DNA from: Gloeopeniophorella convolvens
Lineage: Eukaryota > Basidiomycota > Agaricomycetes > Russulales
DNA: 64,000 nucleotides
Direction of reading: 5' to 3'
Assembly (NCBI GenBank): GCA_022496205.1
Contig: WTXD01000081.1
Location: 1-64,000, forward strand
Within the stretch, counting starts at the first letter, position 1; each line of letters starts with the position of its first letter. Below, piece by piece: positions 10,376 to 21,399 of this stretch. The notes beneath the pieces were generated by a model. That model worked only from the letters and a program-made list of their open reading frames with translations. It was not told where the DNA came from and did not search any database. A program made the position numbers and the translations under genes.

Positions 10376-11531
10376 TCAAGACGTCACCTTCCCGGTAGTA
10401 CCCTTACGCGGAATCTCCCTCTCGATCTCGCTGTCCACGAGGAGATCCTTCAGGGCCTCCGCGTCATAGGGGATGTTACAGCAACCTTCAGGGAATGCCA
10501 TTTTCAAACTATAACATACCTCACCCTCGTGCAGGGAAATTCCTGTCAGCTTCCATGTGGTCGGCTCTGGATTCCCTGGCTCTCTAGTGGCCTTGTAGGT
10601 GAAATAGTACCGGTTCAGGCCCGACTGGGTCGGCTTTGATAGCCATTCGTCGGCTATCTTGGGAGTGATAGGGACTACCTGGCTCCGCGACGAAGATAAC
10701 GAGTTGGAGCAGTGGGATGGCGAGGAAGAGGGCAAGGACGAGGACGATGAGGTGCAGGATGACGAGAGGGGGAGTGACGAGACCGAAGAGGAGGAGGTTG
10801 GCGTTTCGCTATGAGCGTCACCAAGGAACCTCGGCTGCATGTCTCTGTGCCTGCCCGGGTTGCTTGAGCTACCGGTTCCTCGCAATGATTGATGATGTTT
10901 ACTGAGCCTAGAGACGGCAGTTAGAAATGGAGATGTCACTACAAATAAGGGCTACATCCAACGATACTCACAATTCAGTGACTCGAGAGTCAATTTCGTC
11001 GCTGGCCGCGGGCGAAGACACAAGACCACGTCCCTTGACGTAGTCTTCAAAAACGGATAGAGCCGAATGCGCGTAGTGGCCGCGTAGAATTTGACTTCGA
11101 CTGTGCATGAGCTGGTGTGTACTTCTCGTGAATTGGTTTTACACATACTCTTCGAATGAATACGGAGGATCCTTTGCGAGCAGATCATCAAGGTAGCGAA
11201 GATACGCGGAGGGGTCGCCGTTGAACGGGACGACGTCCTGCGCAGATTCGGTGTCCAGGGTTTTGCCGGTCGCGTGAAGACGCGCGGAGACCCGTTCGGC
11301 GCGTGCTGGTTCCTTCAGCATAACCTCGAGTGCTGAATCCCAAATCTTGTGGTACTTGAATTCGCGCTGAACGAGCTCTTCGATGTTGATACGTTCCTTG
11401 GGAATGACATGGCGTCCTGTAGCACTGCGGACGGGACATCTCTGGTCAGACAGCATCCCATGCTTCCTCGCAGGCATTGGGACCTGGGAAGGCCTATGTT
11501 TGCTGCGTAAAGTCGAAGGAGCGCGTGGCAT
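10376..11531 (-). CDS. Unrecognised paralogous family, copy D
   Basis: Three exons (11149-11531, 10972-11094, 10376-10907) give 345 residues without interruption. The N-terminus is MPRAPSTLRSKHRPS. Exon 2 reads RGHYAHSALSVFEDYVKG. The Ser-rich linker leads into EWLSKP, RYYFTYKATREPG, WKLTGISLHEGEVCYS and FPEGCCNIPYD, and the tail EREIPRKGTTGK groups it with copy B. Only about 105 bases separate its ATG from the 8-base target duplication of the KDZ element, so most of its original upstream region now lies on the far side of an 11.3-kb insertion. A gtataaatgg box at about 11621-11630 remains. The coding sequence is intact, but expression may be altered. Confidence 0.8.
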
Positions 11532-11635
11532 AGCGGAACGGGTGCAGGAGTCTGAGGAATGATGGAAGAAATCGAGTCGCGGTAGGTCGCAGTTTGTGAT
11601 TTCCGACCTCGAGCAACAGCGTATAAATGGACTAC

Positions 11636-11643
11636 AGAAGTTG
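11636..11643. repeat. Target site duplication, left (agaagttg)
   Basis: The same eight bases occur at 22931-22938, directly outside the other terminal inverted repeat. Eight-base duplications are, to my knowledge, what Zisupton-type elements make. Confidence 0.9.
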
Positions 11644-11680
11644 CACCTGCCCCTCTACTTTTTGATATCGACTTAGCCCG
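11644..11680 (+). repeat. Left terminal inverted repeat
   Basis: Thirty-seven bases pair with the reverse complement of 22894-22930. Two 15-base blocks, cacctgcccctctac and tatcgacttagcccg, are identical, and the seven bases between them differ. Confidence 0.85.
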
Positions 11681-11889
11681 TTGTTGACGGCCCGCCCACC
11701 CCGCCAACTGGCCTGTTCGTCCCCCGATTCGCAGCCCGCATGGGTGGCCTAGGTAGAATTCTATATTGAGACTTGTCACATCTGTCAATCCCGTGTGCTT
11801 CCATCAGCACGTGCGTTCTTCTCGCCGAATTTGGATTGCCGGCCCGGCCGCCGATTCTGCCTGTCATGCACGCGTCCAGCCCGCAGGCA

Positions 11890-12990
11890 CGTGCAGCCCA
11901 GCCCACACGCAACAGAATTCAGTAGCGCTTTTCGTGTGCGCGCCTATGCGCGCCCAGTCCAGCCCACACATTGTTCTCACTTGGTGCAGGCAGCCCAGCC
12001 CTCTGCACTGGTTTGTCTATATTCATTCTATTTGCATTGGTACGCTCACGCAGCCCAGCCCAGCCTACCCGTTTGATTGGGATTAATCTGTGGCCCAGCC
12101 CAGCCCGCTCGCCTGCACAATTGCGAGGTCTTCTCAGCCCCTTCCCCCGGGCCCAGCCCAGCCCATCCCGTAGCAGCCTTTGGACCTGCGTTAGTAAGCA
12201 CGGCCCACCTGAATGTATTGGCCCAATCTAGTCTGGCCTGCTCACTTTGAGAGCACCGTCCAACGGACGGTATGCGCCAAATCCAGCCCAGCCCGCTCAC
12301 TTTGAGAGCGCCGATCCCTGTGCCCAGCCCAGCCCACTCACTATTTAGGCTCGCGTTGGTAAGCACAGCCCACTCGGATGTGTTGGCCCAATCCAGCCCG
12401 GCCCGCTCACTTTGAGAGCACGGTCATGGTCCACCGTATGCACTCAATCCAGCCCAGCCCGCTCACTTTGAGAGCGCCGATCCCTGCGCCCAGCCCAGCC
12501 CGCTCACCATTTAGGCTCGCGTTGGTAAGCACAGCCCACTCGGATGTGCTGGCCCGATCCAGCCCGGCCCGCTCACTTTGAGAGCACTGTCCGTCATGCA
12601 TCATGGTCCACTGTATGCGCCCAATTCAGTCCAGCCAGCCCACTCTGAGAGCACTATTCGGTATGCCTGGCCCAGCCCGCCCGGTGGTGACCTTTGGACA
12701 TATGTTGTTAGACGCGCGCTGAGCCCGTTCAGCCTCTCCCACGGCTCATTCGCTGCGCGCGTACGCGCTCGGCCCAGCCCATTCCAACCTTCCCGTTTGA
12801 CTCTGGTGATTGCTGGTGAGCCCAGCCCGGCCCGTTCACGAGTATCTTTTTTGATCTACTCTATGTGCCCAGCCCAGCCCACCCATCATCGCCCATCTCA
12901 TTCCGGCCTACTACCGCTCCGCACCCTCCCGAATCGTGTAGTACGATGTCTGTAGGTCAGCACGTAGCCCAGTCCAGCCCAGTCCTTTCA
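11890..12990 (+). repeat. Left subterminal CCCAGCC array
   Basis: Dozens of cccagcccagcc(c) motifs occur. In about 12190-12600 they are organised in a tandem unit of about 166 bases: aagcac(a/g)gcccac appears at about 12196, 12361 and 12527, with cccgctcactttgagagc between. The core cccagcccagcccgctc occurs in reverse complement in the right array. No credible coding region is present, although the low-complexity sequence leaves some open frames. Confidence 0.85.
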
Positions 12991-13127
12991 CTCCAAGATT
13001 GCATATCCGTCATAGCATTAATAATAGATTGCTTCTCTGATCAACGAAACGTGCCTGTGGCGTGAGAAGTGTGGTTAGTGCCGGCACCGCTTTCACCAAG
13101 ACCAGCAACCGAGACCAGCACTGCGGC

Positions 13128-16100
13128 ATGGGAAAATCGCGGGTAAGATTGCACGTAGCGTCGAGCTCGAGGTACCTCAAGCCACGGAAGGAATTTCGGG
13201 ACAGCGACGCGCCGTCCCAACTCCCAGAACTTCGCACGCGGCTGTTGACGCGAAAGGAACAGGAGGAGATAGATAATTGTGCCACTGCCCAGGCCAAAGA
13301 GGCATTTGATAGTGAGTTCAAGCGATACGTCTGTCAAGGTGTTCGCTGACAATGGATACGCGGGGGAGGGCTTTCAGCAGGTAATAAACGTGTGATTGAC
13401 GAGATTTCCAGCGGTCCACTTGACCCATCGCAAGCGGAGAACTCAGGCGACTGGGTGGATGAGCCGCTCGATGCAGAAATCAATGTTTCTGCCGAAGGTG
13501 GAGAGGGAGAGCACCTCGTGGAGTACATCGCGTGCGTGACAGTCGCTATTGTATACAAAAATCTAACGCCACGATGCCATGTAGACCGCAGAAGCGTCGG
13601 AATATGCAAAGCTGGTCTACTCGCCTCAACAACGCCGAGCACAAGTGGAGAGATCAGTTACCAGACCTGGTCGAGGCATATCTGAAATTTAGGCGTGACG
13701 GGGCTCCCGATACAGCACAACATCCTTCACTCGGCTCTTTCCAATTGCCGTGCATCGATGTCTTCGGTGAGTGGTCGAGGCGGCGCAGAAATCTAAGTGA
13801 CAATTCGTACGCAGACTTTTCTGCCACTCGCATTTTTCTACAACTACCTCACTGCCGGTACCCTAACGTGAACTTACTTCAACAAGGCTATCTGAGCTCG
13901 ACTCCTACGCGCGTTTCGTTCGCAATATCACTACGAACGCTGGAGTTGTACCGCATACTTCGGGTACGGCAACCCCGTCTTAGCGTCCAAGCGTGGGTGC
14001 GATCACTGTGCGATCTTCACAACGTACGTATACGCTCAGATAGAGAACGCGGGACACCAGACGTTGATCAGGGGAACGCTATTAGGCCACATATCGACGT
14101 ACATTCTGGCAACATTTTTCTGACACCTTCGATATCTACCTCAAGATCAGGCGCGGGGTGCACGCACAAGCTCAGGAAGCACTTCAGCGGGCGGATCCTC
14201 ACTGGCGAGTGAGACATTCTTGTCCGTGTTGTCAGCATAAGGTACACCCATAGCCATAAAGGTGAAAGACGTTCTGATCCAACAGTTGTTGACAGGTTCC
14301 GAACGAAGAACCCCTCGACGTCTCGGTGATGGGGGTTCTAGACGGGAATCAATCCCTCAAGCGCGTGCGCCTGCGCGAGGGTACTGTTGCAGACCTGAGG
14401 GCTTTTAAAAGTGACTACTTCATCCCAGCAGATGAAGTAGATCGGTTCAGATACGATGTGAAGCCAAGACCACAGAAAAAAAAGGTGCTGTGAACCGTAT
14501 GGCTATCGTCTGTCTGATTGACGCTCGCGGATCTGCAGGCCTTGCGCGGCGCTGCACGAGAAGAGGAACCATCACCGGCGCAGTGGTCCAAAGATGAAGG
14601 CGAGGCAACACCCGCAGACGGCGATGGGACTCAAGGCACATGCACCGAGCGATGGAAGGCCGCTCAAAATGACAACCTGAAGCGCATGTGGTCAATCTAC
14701 CGCGAAACCGGGATCTTTCTGTCTGCCTGCCGCCACGGCATGGTCTGGTGGATTACGGACATGGTCGAGAGCGGTGAACTGTACGTACCTAACCATACAC
14801 ATAATATGCGGTGCATGTGGCTCATCGAACGCAACCAGCGCAAAGTACCCGCTTTCAATCGTTAGTAGATTGTTAGATGTATTGCCTGATCGAGCAGGTA
14901 TCGGCTACGACATTGGCTGCTCGTTCACATCAACGATCTCGAAGAGTTCAATCTCTGAGAAGGCCAGGAACAAAGGCCTCCGATTGGTCGTCCCAGCGTT
15001 CCATGGATATGCACACAAGCGTCTGTGTCAGATATCCTTTCACCCTCTCTTCATTCCTGGCTTTGGAATCGAGGACTTCGAGACCGCCGAACGAATTTTC
15101 TCATCATTCAATGGTTTGGCGAATATCACGCGCTACTCCTCCCCCTTCCACCGGCACCAAGCTATTGATCTGTACGCTCAGCAACATGATGATGACAAGT
15201 ACCAAGAGCTGAGTACGTGCGAGCGGCCATCCCCTTTAACGACCGCGTCTCACTGACTATTATATCAGGCGCCTTCCTTGAAGGTAATTACCAGCAGATC
15301 AACAGCATACTCAGCGACCTCCCTCCGGTCATTGCGGCGCTCCAAGAGGGAAAGTCGCCCGAGGATACGGCCTATCATCAACATCTACAAGCCGAGAGAG
15401 AGTATCTTCTTGCTCGCCAACAAGAATCGGAAGGGGATCAATTCGCATGCGATTACATGCAACACCTTTTACTCTACAAAGAGGCCAAGTGCGTCCATAA
15501 CATGAGTTGCGCCGACACTACTTCATTACCAAATGACAGGGAAATGTATGAGAAAGCGACGATCATTCGTACGACCCAAGCAAAACCGGGCTCGGTGCTC
15601 GGCGCTGCTGGTGATCTCATGGCACAGCACGCGTTTGAAACGTTCAAATTGATGCAAGACGAGCTCCATGCCCTGGAAGTGGAGCATAAGGTATCGAAGC
15701 GATGGTCTCCCGACATGCAAGAGTGGAAGGACGCGTCAAAATATCTGGCAACATGGGAGTACCAAAAGGCGCTTTCGAAACTGGAGGGCCTTGTCGTAGC
15801 GCGCCTTTTCGAGCTTCACAAGATCGGATTGTCTGGTACAGGTACGTGGCCCAGTACGCCCACCGACCCATGTTCATGACGACGCGTGGCAGGGTATAAG
15901 ATGCGTACTCACATCAACAAATCGCTCAAGACACGCTGCAAGGCCATTCAAAGGGCCTTGCGCAAGTATAACGACTTGGCTTCGCAGCTCGGGCGTCCGC
16001 AGCTCGAATGGCAAGATATCTCTACTTACGGTAGCTTAGCGGAATTCGAGCTACTTCAAGAATGTCGCGAGGACGTACGCCAGAAACCGTGGGCTAACAG

Positions 16101-16590
16101 TGCTAATAGACAAGCGGCGCTTCACTCACTCAAGGTCGAACGCGCTAGAGAGGAGCAGAAACGTCTCAACATCGAGATCGCGCGCCTCGTGGATTGGATG
16201 GCACAAGACGAACGCGCGCATAGGGAAGCAATATCCCGATTGTGCCAGTCCGAATCCTTGCTCTGGTTGGAGCTAGAGGACATTTTGGCGCGTCGCATGC
16301 ACCAGAATGACATTCACCGGGAGCGCATTCGCCGGATTTACAGGTTGCAGCACTATACAGGGGTGCGAGACGCTGCTATCGCTTCGGGTGTGCGGAGTTG
16401 CGTGGAGCAGGGCCCTGAAGTTGCTACGACAGTGAAAGGCACTATCATGACAGGCGGCGATGTATCTAATGCAGCCGATGCTGATGCTAACTCGGATGAT
16501 GGTGCTCCAGATGCTGAGGAAGATGATCTTACTGGCGCGGAACTACATGGGCTCGATGATTTCATAGGAGCCCTGGATGCAGCCAGCTGA
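13128..16590 (+). CDS. KDZ transposase (with CxC1-like N-terminal region)
   Basis: Ten exons: 13128-13338, 13381-13531, 13585-13766, 13815-14023, 14086-14241, 14296-14484, 14539-14780, 14839-15212, 15269-15841 and 15893-16590. They give 994 residues, or 977 if 15490-15540 is also an in-frame intron. The N-terminal part has the CxC1-type pattern (GYLSSTP, AISLRTLELYRIL, SLCDLHN). FDIYLKI and the cysteine cluster CPCCQHK (about residue 298) follow, then VLDGNQSLKR (about 317-326). The catalytic region has CTERWKAA, TGIFLSACRHG, GIGYDIGC (about 467-474), FHGYAHKRLCQ (about 501-511) and GIEDFETAERIFS (about 523-535). The C-terminal part has LSGTGYKMR, PWANSANRQA and an acidic tail. These are the signature blocks of KDZ transposases; the Asp and Glu residues in GYDIGC and GIEDFETAER are the likely catalytic acids. 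No stop or frameshift is present. Confidence 0.93.
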
Positions 16591-17282
16591 TGTTCTGCAG
16601 TAGACTATGTACTGTAAAGTAGCGGTACCATTACTTTGATTGAACGCGGCGTTGTTTCATCGACAGTTCCGGTCGCTATGTTTGGGACGTGGTCGCCGCT
16701 GCCCTTCACGCGATATCGGTTCCGGTTCCGGGATGCGACGGCAGAAGGCACGCAAAGAAGCGCATCACGTCATTCCTCATCTCATTGAAGTAATCGAACC
16801 TCAGAAGTAGGATTTGCTTTGTACTTCAAGCTTCGCGACGCAATGCACTTGGTAATGTATATGGTAACAGTTCATATGACGGCGACTTGTGACCGCAACG
16901 TGTTCTCTAGAAAGTCGGCATGTGCGCTCAGACGTTGTCCCGAAAAGATGAGTGTCGCGCAAAGAGAGCGAGTGGCTCTTGCAATACTCAGATGAGCCAC
17001 TTGAATGACTTGTATAGGCCATCACATCTGCATCACATGTAGATTGCACTACAGCATCTCGCATTTATGGGGACTATGTTTCCTTGCACGAGAACACTGG
17101 TGCGCACCCCAGAACGCCAGGCATTATCAGGGTCCACACCGCCGACGTAACACGGTGGCTAACGTTACGAATGGCGCCCATAAGTAGTACCGAAGCTGCA
17201 AGTATATCGGATGCCTCCAAGCACCCTCAGTGCTACCCAGGCATTACCCAGTTCCCCTCGTCATCCATCGCTCACCTTCGCT
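16591..17282. other. Transposon-internal intergenic stretch
   Basis: This separates the transposase stop from the second element gene. It should hold a terminator and a promoter, but none can be pinned down and no gene is recognised. Confidence 0.4.
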
Positions 17283-18657
17283 ATGTCGGATCACGACGCC
17301 AACTTGAATTTCCTCCCTCCGCCCGACCGGGGTCCTATATTATGGAATACTGCCGACATCGAGCAACTAAGGGCGCGTGTTGCCGCAATCGATGATGGAC
17401 CGTTCGTGCGCCACGCTTTCCAGGCTGAGCTTGTGCGTATCATCGCAGGATGGGCGACTAAGGTGGTCCTCAATGAGGGAGGCTTCCCCACCAACGAGCA
17501 AGGTTTCCATCACGCATTCATCAGGGACACCAAGCATTGGAAGCAGATGCGAGAGCTTTTAATTTCTGTCATACGAGATGCGGTAAGTCTGAAGGAACAA
17601 AAGGTCACCTGTATCGCGATGCTGACATGCCATATAGTTGGTCGCGTTGGAATGTCTCTGTGGTGTCGGCACAATTCTCATCACCATGCAAGGCGAACAG
17701 AGCCCGAAATTTGCAGATGAACCACCCCATCGCCTTTTCGTGGATTCACCGAGCGTTAGAGTTTTCTCGTGTCGGATGTTCTGCGAGAACCCACAAGTCT
17801 TCAAAGTGTCATTCGATGACATCAGCTATGTCGCTCGTATGCAACTAGCGCCATCTTACCTGCAAGATTGGCGTTTACGTGCGCGAGCCTCAGGCTTCCT
17901 GATGGGCCTTCTCCCGTTTCCACTCCCAGTGACCCAACCCATAGTTGTGCGCCAACACCACGCGCAGGCACAGAACATAGCTTCGGGGCAACCAGACCCT
18001 CCTCCACAGAATCTGGCGCCGCCACCACCACCGCCACCAAGGACGCCATCTCCTCCCCCGCCTCTCCAGCGCTCGGCTTCGAGGGTCCCCCAAACGCCCA
18101 GGACTCCTACGCGGTCTCAGACGCTCTCCGCTTCTGGATCACCTCGGCGTCCCCAGCAACCGATACTTCGGCCGAGTATCCAAGGCACCCCCACGCGCAA
18201 CCGGCTGCAATTGGACAGTGTCTCCGAGTCGAGGCAAGCAGGTCCTTCTGTCCTCGCCCCCGCTCCCGAGATCTCCCCCCGCAGCAAGCTAGCTTCACGC
18301 CTGGGGGCATTCGATCTCGGCGGTGGCAGTAACAGCGCATCATTGTCGTCTGCGCTTGCGTCAAACATTGGTAACGCTGGACCTGCCGACAGCCGAACGC
18401 CGCCGGTCCCCCCTGTCATGTCGTTCCCCACGCGCGCACCGACTCTGCAGGAGGTGGATCTCTCCCAGCTGTCGCCGTTTGCTGTGGACCTTCTGGAAGC
18501 CCTGGCGGAGCCTCCGCCGGTTGAGCATGTGCTGTGGACGGTGCAGATCTCGCGGCCGGAGTCTTGGGAGATGGCCTTCACCGGGCTGGGCCTGAGCCCC
18601 GCGGTTGCAAGGGCCCTCGCCCATCTCATCAACACGCGAGCTGGTCTGCATGAGTGA
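17283..18657 (+). CDS. KDZ-element cargo gene 1, proline-rich protein
   Basis: Two exons (17283-17582, 17638-18657) give 439 residues. The intron has a GTAAGT donor and an atatag acceptor. I do not recognise the protein. The first about 200 residues are ordered-looking (WNTADIEQLRARVAAIDDG, then ELVRIIAGWATKVVLNEGGF, later a YLQDWRLRARASGFLMGLLP segment). A long Pro/Ser-rich linker (PPPPPPPRTPSPPPP) follows, and a short C-terminal region is rich in Leu and Ala (WEMAFTGLGLSPAVARALAHL). No signal peptide or membrane segment is obvious. The gene lies wholly inside the transposon in the same orientation as the transposase, so it is either a component of the element or captured cargo. Confidence 0.78.
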
Positions 18658-19000
18658 TGAACTGGACAGTGGATTGCTTCTGCGGTATGTGAGTGGCCTC
18701 GAATACTTCGTCCGTAGCGCTTTCTTGACGGTTTGACAGGTATAATTCGTTCTTCTATGCTTCATCACTTCGCGTGTTCTCGGATTGACTGCTGTACTAC
18801 TTTCTTGTACTCGCTTCGTTTTTGGTGGCCACGACTCCGCAGTTTGTTGATGATTCGCCCAGCCCCGCCCACACGTAGCATTATTTAGTCTCACATTTAG
18901 TCTCACGTCTGACCCCCAGCCCCGTACTCTGCCTCCGCTCGCGCCCGCTATCTGTTCTCCCCCTTCCCTGCTGTACAATCTTATCTTTTTGCGACACGAA
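18658..19000. other. Short spacer inside the transposon
   Basis: About 340 bases separate the two cargo genes. No feature is recognised; a CT-rich stretch precedes the next ATG. Confidence 0.4.
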
Positions 19001-21180
19001 ATGGGTATCAATACAACTGAAGACTCCAAGAAGAAAGAGCGTCCGAAGCCCGCGCCTAAGACCGACGAGGAACGCGCAGGGGAACGCGCACTCTCTCACC
19101 TCAGGAAGCAGACGCTCAACGCTGCTGTCACCGTAGCTGTGGAAGCTATTGAAAAAATCATTGACGACCTTGCCGATGAAAATGATATCTCTATATCGTA
19201 TGCTAGTAGCCTCGTCCACCACGGTGGACGCGTCTTCAAGGATCGTCGCTGTCCATCGATCCAAAACGCGTTCAGATACTGTTTCGCACGCGTCGATGAT
19301 AGAAGGTGTTAGTACACCGTGATCGCTTCTATTCTGCATGTGATCTCACAATATTGTCCACATAGGGTCGGATAACGACGCTCGCGAGAAGGTTCTCGAT
19401 GCTGTCCGTATTATTAAGGCTGGTCAGCAAGAACATGGCGCGGACTTCGACTACAAGCACTTGTCCGAGGACAACAAGGCCACACTCCTCACTCTCTTGC
19501 AAGAGAACCGCGACCAGAGAGATATCGGAGTCGTGGGAAATGCGAACCGGCAGCAGCAAGATATTCGTACGACTATGGACAAAGTCGCGCTGGAGGTACG
19601 CATCTGCGCACTGGTCTGCCCTGGAGAGTATCTTCTCACAACTCGCGACATATGTTCTACCTCTAGCTACAAAACCTCCATAACCGCAGCCACTTCAACT
19701 ATTTCTTGATCAGCGGCCGTACCGAGCTCGACGCCAATGGCGAGACTATTGTGGAGATGACGCCTGCAGCCGAAAAGTTCATATGTCTGCGTCTGGACTA
19801 CGCGCCATTGTCCCTCGGACAAAGCTTCGAGGTCTTCGCAAGGAACTTCTACCAGGAAGCTGGCAGTAAGACGCTCACATGTATACTCGACATATGATAG
19901 CTGATCGTTCAATTAGAAGAGGCGTCTCATGCGATCCCCCAAGCGATAGCTAAGAGCCGTGAAGTGAAGACCAAGCTCAAGACTGGTGAGATTATGCCTG
20001 ACTTGCGTGCCCAATACCGTACGTCGTTTCCTACGTACCCAGCACCCATCCCACTGACACTAGTCTACGACACTCTCATTTATACAGAGAAGTTGACAGG
20101 TCGCGACCACCCGCGTTTTGATTGGAAACCGTGGGCGGAGGGAAAACCAGACAGCTACGGCGTCATTCTCCGTGGCTGGCCGTTGTCGGAGATCCCTCCG
20201 ATGTGTTTGTCGTACATCGGCACAAACGCGGAAATGTCGGAAATATACAATGCAGTCAAGACGGGCTCGTGCTTTTTGGAGAAAGCCCCCGCGGCAAACA
20301 TCGGCATCAATACAAGTGTCGCAAAGACACGTCAGCCTAACCGCTCCAGAAACGGAGGTGTGTCGTCTATCCTTTGACCTATCCAAGTCGTTGATCAACG
20401 TTTCGATGGCCATCTTCATTAGCGTTCAACAGCTTCATGAATCAACACGGCGGGACTCTTTTACAGTTCGACGATGAACCGGAAGTCCTCGAGAGTATTG
20501 AGAACGCCCCACGCAAGTCGCGCAGTTCAAAGCGTAAGACCACAGAGCCAGAGTTGGATGCCGGTAAAGAGAATCACCTCCCCGGATCGGTACCAGCCAC
20601 CCAAGAACGTCCCCAGAAACGCGCGCGTCCCATTGGCTTCCAGAGGGACGACGCGTCTGTTTCTGATGGCTCGGTGGCCCTGATCGACGAGTCCATCGGA
20701 TGCTCTTCCCCCAGCAGTCACTCTGTATCACTGCTCCGCACCCCGGCAACTACTCCGCCACCCTCTGAGACACCCAGCCCCACGCAGACCATGACACCTT
20801 CGCCCGATGGTGGACCTGCTTCACTTCCGCCTCCCGACTCCGACCCAACCCCAGCTCCGCCCGCACCTGGGGTTGCCGGCCCCACAACGCAGGGACCTGG
20901 CACTCCACCAGCGGATAACCGGGACGATCCTGCGCCAGCGAACGGCGCGGACACTCTCTCCCGCGAGCCTACTGATGGCGCTAGGCTTATTGGGGACGGT
21001 GCTACGAGTCCCTATGTCGCCGACATTCCCTCCACCCCTCCCTCGGCGCTTTCATCTCTTAACTCGGCCGCCGGACCTGCCAGGGTGACCGCTGCGTTTG
21101 AAGGATCTCCATCGGTCTTACCGGGCCTCGTTGATCAGTGCTATGGCTCGGGGGATCAATCCCCTAGCACGGAGGTGTAA
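19001..21180 (+). CDS. KDZ-element cargo gene 2, unknown protein
   Basis: Six exons (19001-19307, 19366-19595, 19667-19865, 19917-20018, 20088-20357, 20423-21180) give 621 residues. I do not recognise it. The start is very basic and acidic (DSKKKERPKPAPKTDEERAG), followed by a helical segment (VAVEAIEKIIDDLADEND), then RIIKAGQQEHGADFDYKHL and a Gln/Asn-rich helix. The middle has FNYFLISGRTELDANGE, RLDYAPLSLGQSFEVFARNF, and WKPWAEGKPDSYGVILRGWP, a conserved-looking block. A basic stretch (RKSRSSKRK) suggests nuclear localisation. The last 200 residues are Ser/Thr/Pro-rich and probably disordered. It lies inside the element in the same orientation as the transposase. A role in transposition or DNA binding is only a guess from position and charge. 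Confidence 0.78.
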
Positions 21181-21399
21181 CACTGGTCTCAATCGAATAT
21201 AGCGCATCTTCAAGAACATAGTACACGATTTCCCTGATATCATCTTGATCTTTCTTGTAGAACCGCCTTTGCGTCCCGATCTGCAGCGCGCGCTCGCCCC
21301 TCGTGTAGTAGAAAATACAATATATTGTTTGCCTGTGTGATCTCTAAAGAAGTACAGTGTGGGACGCGCGCACGTATCACCAAAAGGTGCCACGGGCAG

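Noticed and set aside
11640..11680. Sequence resembling the coding end of the VapD-like gene (gcccctct...gat)
   Set aside because: The match is short. The same bases are explained fully as the left terminal inverted repeat, paired with 22894-22930.
11890..12990. Repeat array as a possible CRISPR
   Set aside because: Units are long, low in complexity and lack constant-length unique spacers, and the array belongs to a eukaryotic transposon.
13062..13127. Upstream extension of the transposase start
   Set aside because: The frame is open upstream, but the ATG at 13128 (MGKSR) fits the usual start of KDZ proteins and no similarity extends further.
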